In this document: piece after piece, positions 1-6,300 of the stretch | How the letters are laid out: each line of letters begins with the position of its first letter | Position numbering within the stretch: the first letter of the stretch is position 1 | From: Treponema sp. | GTDB taxonomy: Bacteria; Spirochaetota; Spirochaetia; Treponematales; Breznakiellaceae | Length of the DNA: 8,068 bases | Assembly (NCBI GenBank): GCA_009776715.1 | Contig: WRNF01000048.1 | Coordinates: 1-8,068 of the forward strand | Direction: 5' to 3' | Notes under the pieces: model-generated | Seen by the model: the letters and a program-made list of their open reading frames with translations, nothing else | Databases searched by the model: none | Told to the model about the DNA's origin: nothing | Made by a program: the position numbers and the translations under genes

Positions 1-150
1 GCCACGGATTTACACGGATTTCCACAGATTTACACAGAGGAATATAGATTTCTAGGAATGAAACCAAGAATAATCATCGGGTTTACACAGAATTTAAAAA
101 TAAAATAAAAATCCGTGTAAATCCTTTTAATCTGTGAAAATCCGTGTGCA
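1..150. repeat. Intergenic inverted repeat of short degenerate units
   Basis: The left end (1-39) is made of four imperfect units of about ten bases, each a variant of CCACGGATTT or ACACAGATTT. The right end (111-149) carries the same units in the opposite orientation. Positions 12-30 are complementary to 129-147 at 18 of 19 bases, and positions 6-19 are exactly complementary to 111-124, so two pairing registers are possible. Another related unit lies near 81-94 (GTTTACACAG). The middle is A-rich. Similar 'ccacggatttacacgg' repeats are scattered between genes in many bacterial genomes (recalled, not searched). The element starts at or before the window edge, so its left boundary is unknown. 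No coding function is seen. It lies 3' of the FGE-like gene and could act as a transcript end or hairpin, but there is no clear U-tract terminator. Confidence 0.75.
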
Positions 151-208
151 TTTGACATCCAATGCTACCAAGTGCGGCTTTAGTTTGAAGTTACAGACAA
201 GCTTTTTG

Positions 209-1027
209 CTATTGGCGGACGATGCGGAACCCAAGATCGCTGCTAAGGTAAGAGGGAGCATACAGGTTGCGGCATGCAGAACGAAGATGCTGACCGGTAT
301 CGTCCCAACTACCGCCGCGGCCAATAATGCCAGACGAGCTGGTTGAACCTTCCGGGTTTGTCTCTGGATCGCTGGAATATGCTCCATAGCTGTCCCAGCA
401 CCATTCCCATACATTTCCATGCATATCGTATAATCCCCAGTTATTCGGCATCAAACTTCCTGCAACGGTTGTTTTGTCTCTGAATGGCCCTTTTGCATTT
501 TTGTTATAAGGATAATTTCCATCAAAGTTTGCCTGATCCGTTGTAATATTATCTCCTGTGTTAAATGGTGTAGTAGTTCCAGCACGGCACGCATATTCCC
601 ATTCTGCTTCAGTCGGCAGCCGGTACCCATTGGAATTTTTAATCCATGACACAAGACGGTTATTTCCACTGCCCCTAATCGAATATGCCGGGTTTAACCC
701 TTCCCTCTCGCTGCGGAGGTTGCAGTACTCTACCGCATCAAACCAGCTTACATTTTCTACCGGCAAATTATTTCCCTTAAAACGGCTGGGGTTCACCCCT
801 GTGAGCAATTCATATTCCGCCTGCGTTACTTCAAATTTGCTCATGTAAAATGAATCCAATGTTACCTGCCGCTGGGGACCTTCATTATTGGATCGCTGCG
901 GCTCGTTTGGCGGACTGCCCATGACAAAGGTACCGCCCTGTATGCTAACAAACCCGTCGGGGGCTGATTGCTGCGCCCAGACATATAATGAAACAAACAT
1001 CAAAAGAATACCAAGTATTTTTTTCAT
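209..1027 (-). CDS. Secreted FGE-like (SUMF1-family) protein without catalytic cysteines
   Basis: This 272-residue protein has an N-terminal signal peptide (about residues 1-18: Lys-Lys, then a hydrophobic stretch ending VWA before QQ), so it is probably exported. The rest is one formylglycine-generating-enzyme/sulfatase-modifying domain. It shows GGTFVMGS (31-38), the FEVTQAEY segment (65-72), VSWFDAVEYC (93-102), RLPTEAEWEYACRAG (136-150), GLYDMHGNVWEW (198-209), GRGGSW (236-241) and a terminal LGFR near 265-268, all in family order. True FGEs carry two catalytic cysteines just after GGSY. Here that stretch reads GGSWDDTGQHLRSACR, with no cysteine at either position; C252 lies where the family usually has Ala. 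It is therefore unlikely to make formylglycine and may use the C-type-lectin-like fold for binding or an unknown role. The start at 1027 fits the AGGAGA ribosome site at 1034-1039 and the signal peptide. It is divergent from the plus-strand cluster, so a functional link is not implied. Confidence 0.93.
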   Translation of the reverse strand: MKKILGILLMFVSLYVWAQQSAPDGFVSIQGGTFVMGSPPNEPQRSNNEGPQRQVTLDSFYMSKFEVTQAEYELLTGVNPSRFKGNNLPVENVSWFDAVEYCNLRSEREGLNPAYSIRGSGNNRLVSWIKNSNGYRLPTEAEWEYACRAGTTTPFNTGDNITTDQANFDGNYPYNKNAKGPFRDKTTVAGSLMPNNWGLYDMHGNVWEWCWDSYGAYSSDPETNPEGSTSSSGIIGRGGSWDDTGQHLRSACRNLYAPSYLSSDLGFRIVRQ

Positions 1028-1033
1028 ACATAC

Positions 1034-1039
1034 TCTCCT
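1034..1039 (-). promoter_or_regulatory. Ribosome binding site of the FGE-like gene
   Basis: On the minus strand this reads AGGAGA, six bases before the ATG at 1027. It supports that start and hence the signal peptide. Confidence 0.8.
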
Positions 1040-1046
1040 ATTTTTT

Positions 1047-1075
1047 TATATATACCTTTGCTTATATTTTGTCAA
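1047..1075 (-). promoter_or_regulatory. Sigma-70-type promoter of the FGE-like gene
   Basis: The minus strand has a perfect TTGACA (-35, positions 1075-1070), a 17-base spacer, and TATATA (-10, positions 1052-1047). Overlapping alternatives in the run TATATATAAA would give spacers of 15 or 19. Transcription would begin near 1040, so the leader before the ATG would be only about a dozen bases, just enough to hold the ribosome binding site. The -35 box directly touches the 15-bp tandem repeat at 1076-1105. Confidence 0.65.
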
Positions 1076-1105
1076 GTTCTGAAGGGAATGGTTCTGAAGG
1101 GAATG
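1076..1105. repeat. Exact 15-bp tandem duplication
   Basis: GTTCTGAAGGGAATG occurs twice head to tail (1076-1090 and 1091-1105) without a mismatch. It lies between the two divergent genes, immediately upstream of the -35 box of the minus-strand promoter. It could be a recent slippage duplication or a doubled regulator site. Confidence 0.9.
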
Positions 1106-1196
1106 GTTTTTTAGGCTCCTTATGGAGTCAATTAAGGAAGAATAATACAGCATAACCCTTACAAAAGATGGAAAAAACTTGTATTTTTTAAGAAAT

Positions 1197-1223
1197 TTGT
1201 TGCTTTTTTTAAGAAGATATAGT
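1197..1223 (+). promoter_or_regulatory. Candidate promoter of the three-gene cluster
   Basis: TATAGT (1218-1223) matches the -10 consensus at five of six bases. The upstream TTGTTG (1197-1202) is a weak -35 match with a short 15-base spacer, and T-runs lie between the two boxes. TAAAAT at 1223-1228 is another possible -10. The region is A+T-rich throughout, so chance matches are expected. The location, 35 bases before the first ATG, is reasonable. Confidence 0.3.
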
Positions 1224-1258
1224 AAAATAACTAAAATATTACCAATTCGGGGAAAAGT

Positions 1259-2815
1259 ATGTCATTTTCTGTTATATTACATAAATTTTTCACAATTTTT
1301 CTTGCTTTTTTGCCGGTTTGCTGCATGATAGTTTCCTCTGGATGCAGTGAAAACAGGTGCTATCTGGAACAGCCTGAAGCTTCCGTTAATGCTCCCTCTG
1401 CCGGCAACAGTGAAAATCTGCCGGTTGACATACATTTCTTTTTTGACCGCACAGAGTCTATGAAAGGGTTTACCCAATTCGAGAACAATAACAAATATTC
1501 AGAAAACACCCATTCTCATTATAAAGAAACAATGCCCATAATTGTTAATGCCGTTCAAAATATTAAAAACGGAAATTCAAAGTATTATCAATACGGAGAT
1601 ACTCAAATAACCGAAATGGACAGAAATAAAGTGCTCAGCACCAATTCTGGCAATCCCGGCGTCCGCATGGGCGCTTTTTACGGAATAAAAAACGGCATTG
1701 ACAGAGAACCTTTTGTTCCTGGTTCCAGAGAGCTAAACGGGAGGCCTTTTTCAAAGGTAAACCGTTTTATTTATACGGAACTTACCGAAGGCGATGATGA
1801 CGGAAAAAAATTATTTATCATTGTTACCGATTTTTACGAAACCGATTCCCCTGATATCTTTAAAGATTTTTTTCAAAGCGCTTTTAATAAAGGTTTTTCC
1901 GGGGCAATATTTGCCATCGATTCTGAATTTGCCGGAGTGGTGTATGATGTTCTTGAAAATAAAAAAGGGTTCCCTGTTGCAGGCAATGTAAAAAATGCCT
2001 TTTTTGTTCTAATTGCCGGCAATAACGAAGAATTATTGCAGTACTGCGAAAAATTAATTAATGATTTACATGAGATGCAGATAGTTTTTAATAATTCTAT
2101 TTTTATGGCAGGCAGGGATACAACGGTTTCAGCAATGCCGGATGAAGCGGAAAGGGCAGGTTCAAAAAGGGATTATGAAGAATATGACAGCAATACCCCG
2201 TTGAATTTTGATCTCCTGGAAACCGGCTCTGCCGGCCTGTACTATTTAACTGCCAATGACGAAGGAGATGCGGAAGCTGTGCCGGCAGACCTGCCTGCGT
2301 ATAGAATTAACCCGGGCTACAGGATGCGTTTTATTGCCGCGTTAGCTGAAATTCCGCAGTACCTTGCCGATAATTATAATTATAATTGCGCCTGGGAAAT
2401 TGAATATTTTGAAGGCGATAATTCACATGCCGCGGATGCGGGAATTTCTGAATTTACCGGTATAAAAAGAAAAAATTATTTTGATGCTGTTGTATCTATT
2501 GGCTCCGCAACCAGGAATATGCAGTCTTTATGCCTGATTATCGAGACTGCCGCTAATGAAAATACTAATGCAGTTAAAGAAATGGAAAACGGTTTTTACC
2601 GGTTTTCCTTCAATGTACAGGCAAATGCCCATAGCAGGCCAAAATGGGTTGACGAAAAAAGCGCAAATAATTTATCGGATTTTGAAGAAAGCAGTAATAA
2701 CGGAAGGTTGAAAATATTAAATTTCAGGAAAGTGTACAGCGACATTGCAGAGGTATACAATAATTCAAAAACCGCTCCGTCATTTTCCGGAAATTTATTT
2801 TTTATAAAGAGATGA
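1259..2815 (+). CDS. Predicted lipoprotein with a von Willebrand A-like domain
   Basis: The 518-residue product starts with a lipoprotein signal: a hydrophobic stretch (about residues 5-25) followed by VSSGC, with C29 as the likely lipidated residue. Ser at -3 departs from the E. coli lipobox but is tolerated in spirochaetes. A low-complexity linker rich in Ala, Ser and Asn follows (about 30-57). Residues 57-69 read as a VWA first strand plus metal site, DIHFFFDRTESM, where D63-T65-S67 would be the DxSxS-type MIDAS with Thr in the middle. A second hallmark is LFIIVTDFYE (about 185-194), where D191 fits the strand-4 Asp of the MIDAS. The two are about 128 residues apart, more than usual, so an insertion lies between. 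Residues from about 270 onward look beta-rich and are not recognised. A weak GGGGA ribosome site lies at 1249-1253. It is first in a tight cluster with a membrane protein and a tubulin/actin-like giant protein, which suggests a shared envelope complex. The lipoprotein call is good; the VWA call rests on motifs only. Confidence 0.85.
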   Translation: MSFSVILHKFFTIFLAFLPVCCMIVSSGCSENRCYLEQPEASVNAPSAGNSENLPVDIHFFFDRTESMKGFTQFENNNKYSENTHSHYKETMPIIVNAVQNIKNGNSKYYQYGDTQITEMDRNKVLSTNSGNPGVRMGAFYGIKNGIDREPFVPGSRELNGRPFSKVNRFIYTELTEGDDDGKKLFIIVTDFYETDSPDIFKDFFQSAFNKGFSGAIFAIDSEFAGVVYDVLENKKGFPVAGNVKNAFFVLIAGNNEELLQYCEKLINDLHEMQIVFNNSIFMAGRDTTVSAMPDEAERAGSKRDYEEYDSNTPLNFDLLETGSAGLYYLTANDEGDAEAVPADLPAYRINPGYRMRFIAALAEIPQYLADNYNYNCAWEIEYFEGDNSHAADAGISEFTGIKRKNYFDAVVSIGSATRNMQSLCLIIETAANENTNAVKEMENGFYRFSFNVQANAHSRPKWVDEKSANNLSDFEESSNNGRLKILNFRKVYSDIAEVYNNSKTAPSFSGNLFFIKR

Positions 2816-2829
2816 GCTTGTTATAAGCT
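2815..2829 (+). other. Weak hairpin between cluster genes 1 and 2
   Basis: AGCTT (2815-2819) and AAGCT (2825-2829) can form a 5-bp stem around a 5-base loop, followed by TTTGTGTT. It overlaps the last base of the stop codon of gene 1. It is too weak for a confident terminator. If active it could lower downstream expression or mark an RNA processing point. Confidence 0.3.
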
Positions 2830-2837
2830 TTTGTGTT

Positions 2838-2843
2838 AAGGAG
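2838..2843 (+). promoter_or_regulatory. Ribosome binding site of the four-helix membrane protein
   Basis: AAGGAG lies five bases before the ATG at 2849 and fixes that start. The block TTAAGGAGAAATTATG is nearly identical to the one in front of the next gene (3329-3344), differing at one base. Confidence 0.85.
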
Positions 2844-2848
2844 AAATT

Positions 2849-3328
2849 ATGTTTGGCACCTATTTTAAATCATCAATCAAATCGCTGCCCGTTATTGTAT
2901 TATTCCCGTTGTTATCGTTTCTGGTGTATTTATTTTTTGTTGACGGGTACTTGTTAACAGAACGAATAATCTATATTACAATAAAAGGCTTTGAATCCGG
3001 AAAAAGCGGATGGGGGCTAGGCTGCCATTGGATGCTGTGGAACATGGTTTTTGCCGTTGTAATTAATTTTTTACACATAATGATTATCCCTTCTGCCATA
3101 GGAGGAATAAACGCAGGAACCAAACAGGCGCAGTTTTATCTGGGCTTCTTTACCAATTTAGTCCTTTTATTTATTATTCCCATTATTTTTTATATTAAAT
3201 ACAAAGTTGATTTATCATTATTCTTTATTGTAATCGCTTTGGATATCATTGGCTTTTTGCTGCCCTTTATCTTAGGCTCGCGGTTTGTAGCCGCAGCTTA
3301 CAAGAAAGCATTTTGGTTTGTGCATTAA
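2849..3328 (+). CDS. Small membrane protein with four predicted helices, function unknown
   Basis: The 159-residue product is strongly hydrophobic. Likely membrane segments lie at about residues 13-31, 62-85, 95-117 and 121-143, with short charged connectors (for example KSSIKS at the N-terminus, KYK near 117-119, and KK near 152-153). The loop between the first two helices (about 32-60) holds TERIIY, a Gly-rich GKSGWGLG segment and a Cys-His-Trp. GKSGWG is not a nucleotide-binding loop, since it is too short and sits in an integral membrane protein. I do not recognise the family. It sits 33 nt after the VWA lipoprotein and 13 nt before the giant nucleotidase, and has a strong ribosome site. 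It is therefore probably co-produced with both and is the obvious candidate for a membrane anchor linking an outside lipoprotein to a cytoplasmic protein (inference). Confidence 0.85.
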   Translation: MFGTYFKSSIKSLPVIVLFPLLSFLVYLFFVDGYLLTERIIYITIKGFESGKSGWGLGCHWMLWNMVFAVVINFLHIMIIPSAIGGINAGTKQAQFYLGFFTNLVLLFIIPIIFYIKYKVDLSLFFIVIALDIIGFLLPFILGSRFVAAAYKKAFWFVH

Positions 3329-3330
3329 TT

Positions 3331-3336
3331 AAGGAG
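3331..3336 (+). promoter_or_regulatory. Ribosome binding site of the tubulin/actin-like fusion gene
   Basis: AAGGAG lies five bases before the ATG at 3342, three bases after the stop codon of the upstream membrane protein gene. It fixes the start of the giant gene, so that the GGTG loop falls at residue 10 as expected for the N-terminus of a tubulin/FtsZ-like domain. Confidence 0.85.
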
Positions 3337-3341
3337 AAACT

Positions 3342-6300
3342 ATGTCAAAACTGCATTTTATTGCTGTTGGAGGAACCGGCCACAAATTATTGAATTCGGT
3401 CATTCATCTTGCCGCTTGCGGCGCGTTTAAGAAAAATATAGGGCCGAATCACATAGACACAATTCGTGTGCTTACCGTAGATGCCGATGATGCCAACGGC
3501 AACCTCTCTCATACTAAAAATACTTTAAGCGCATATCAAAAATTTTGCAATGCATTAAGCGGCAGTGAACTTGGCATTGTCAACATTGAACAGGCAAGCC
3601 CCTCCTTGAATTTGCGCTTGTACCACAGTAATAAAGACAGCATAAGCAAAACATTTAACGTGGAACAGTACAAGGGTTCCGATGACGATAAACTGCTGCG
3701 GTTTTTATATACTGATGATGAGGTTAACACAGAATTTAACATGGGGTTTTATGGGCATACATCCATTGGAACCTTAATAGTTAAAGACATCCTTATTGCC
3801 GACACAATCTGGAAAAATGATTTTCTTTCGGGAATTGCGGACAATGATTTTGTTATGGTCGCAGGTTCAATATTCGGAGGAACCGGGGCCTCTTCCATAC
3901 CGGTTCTTCTGGAAGAACTGGCTGCCAAACGTAAAGAAGTAAAATTTCAGCTCGCCGCATTAATGCTTACCCCTTATTTTAAAACCTTAGGTGCAATTCA
4001 GGAAAAAGGCGTTTTGCAGCCGGATTCTTCCAGTTTTCATATAAAGGCAAAAGCAGCATTGTATTACTACCATGATGAAAAGAAATTCGATATAGTAGAC
4101 GCTTTATATGTAATTGGAGAACCGGAAACCAATTTTTCAAACGAGGTTTCTTCACGGGGTTCATCAAGGCAATGCAACAAGGCGCATCCGGTTGAATTAT
4201 TTGCAGTAGGGGCAGTGATTGATTTTATAAAAGATTCCAAAAACCATAACGCGGAATTTAAAATTAAAACCGGTAACAGAGAAATTGACGATAAGGGAAT
4301 ATGCTGTTACACATGGAAAATGGTTCAAAACATCAGCCAGGATCTGCCCTTTGACATGCAGCGTTTTATGAAAGCGGCTGTTTTTTATAATAAAGTTATT
4401 TACGGAAACCTAAGTACGGGTATAGATTCGGGCGTTTGGCAAAGCTATTACGATGAACTGCATTTAAAACGTGACAGCAATAATAACCTTGTATACGAAA
4501 ATATTTATAATTATTTACGGTATTTTATTAATTGGGTCTATGATTTGCATAAAAAAAATCAACAAGAAATTGATCCAAATACCGGGAAAATGTGCTGGGA
4601 AGCCGATGCCCGTGTAAGGCTTTTTAATGCCCAGACAAAAGAATTATTTGACAATAGCCCGGTATCGGACGGCATAATTAAAAATTTTGATGATCTGATC
4701 ATTGATAAAAATGACGGAATTCCATCAGAAAAAGTTTATTATTATATTAATGAAAAAAAACCGAAAGGTTCGGGCAAGGATTTTGCCGCATTATTTACCG
4801 TACTGTATGAAATTTTCTCCAGTCCGCAAAAAACAAAAAAAACTACAGCCCCTCAGCTTAATTTCAGCAGCATAGCTTATTTGTCAAGGGAAAATAACGC
4901 CACATTTCAACGGCCTGATCCCGATGCCAACAGGTTTTGGTCTTCAAGCGCCTCGACTTTACTGATGAATATTGCAGACGGGCTGCCAATGACAGTGGGA
5001 GATTCCTTTACCAGAAACGATATTTCTATCCCTTCTCCCTGGTCTGTCTTCATTATGAATGAATTAACACTGACAAAAGAAATATTTTCCGGCATTAACC
5101 GTGATTCATATAACCAATGGTGCGCTTTTATAACATTGCTTGCCCTTCGTAAACTAAACCATTATGAAACCAATGGGCTAAAGCTGGAAGGCCCCATTAA
5201 AGATTCAAAGGGCGCATTTTTCAATGTTGTCCGGAATACATGTTTGCCGCACAGTTATCTTTTTAACAACTATGACTGGGTTATGTCATCTTATGTGTCG
5301 CTTAACAATAAAATAATTGCATTTTTGGCAAATAACACCATTGTTTGCCCTGCATTTTCTTTTGATGCCATTACAAAAACAGAATTGAACAGAATTGCGC
5401 CAACCATTGTGGATGGAAACGGAAATTTTTTAAGCCCCGATAATTACTTCCGCGATAACAGCCAGACTTTAAATAAAGATTCAAAATATGCGCTTCGTTT
5501 ATTTCTTAAAAGCATGGAAGAAATTCTAACAAAAATTGCCGCCAATAATACCGGCGATGTAATAAGGCATTTAAAAGGCCATGTTGAAACATTCCTTAAA
5601 GACATAGGCGACGATGGTTTTGTAAACAATGAAATTTCCATCCCTCCTGATGCAATGGAAAAAGTGTATAATGTGCATGATATTTTTGAACGGTTAATTC
5701 CTATTGCAAATAAACGCACCATTGAACTTCCTTTTGAACTGGACGGAACAATAAACAACGAACGCTCGGTACTGATTGGATACAATATCGGCGGCATAAG
5801 TTCTTCAGGCCCCCAGGCGGCAAATATTTTCCTTACGGAAACAACGTTATATAACCAGATAAACCCCGGCAAAATTATTGAAATGGACGGGCAGTTTAAA
5901 GACGGGGTACGTTTGTTGTATGACGATAATCTTCTGTGTGAAACAATGGCCGTGGTAAAAAAAGACAATGCCGAAAATGGGTTTTATTCACTTCCGAATA
6001 ATTACATCAACATGAATTACGAAATTATCTGGCCGGTTCATGAAAAGCTCCTCTCTATGTTTACCACCGATGATTTGAATGACATGCTTTCCATAACCAG
6101 CGACAATCAAAATATTACCGTATCATTAAAATTAAAATTAAAAAACGGATTCCACATTATTTCCAAACCATATAAAATTTTGTCTTCCGATACTGCCAAT
6201 GGACAAAATGCATTAAATGGAATTTGCATCATTATGGAAAAAAACCGCCTGCCGTTCTGGGCAGTGTGGCCATTTGCAAAGGCTATGAAAAACGGGGTTA

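Noticed and set aside
209..330. Possible variable region of a diversity-generating retroelement at the 3' end of the FGE-like gene
   Set aside because: FGE-fold proteins can be such targets in treponemes, but no reverse transcriptase, template repeat or second copy of this 3' end is visible in the window.
127..420. Minus-strand frame of 97 codons overlapping the 3' end of the FGE-like gene
   Set aside because: It overlaps the FGE-like frame, whose family motifs run to its stop codon, and it reads into the repeat at 127-150. There is no independent support.
1113..1129. Hairpin GCTCC-TTAT-GGAGT as a terminator
   Set aside because: The stem is four to five pairs and no T-run follows it on either strand in the correct place.
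2996..3016. GKSGWG in the membrane protein as a Walker A loop
   Set aside because: It lacks the GxxxxGK[ST] pattern and no other nucleotide-binding motif is present. The surrounding protein is a small integral membrane protein.
5444..5968. Minus-strand open frame of 174 codons inside the giant gene
   Set aside because: It lies opposite a continuous plus-strand frame with clear domain motifs further on, has no good ribosome site that I can see, and its product is Ser/Ile-rich without recognisable features. It is a shadow.
6126..6142. Short ATTAAA tandem run
   Set aside because: It simply encodes a Leu-Lys alternation within the giant gene and is too short to be a meaningful repeat.
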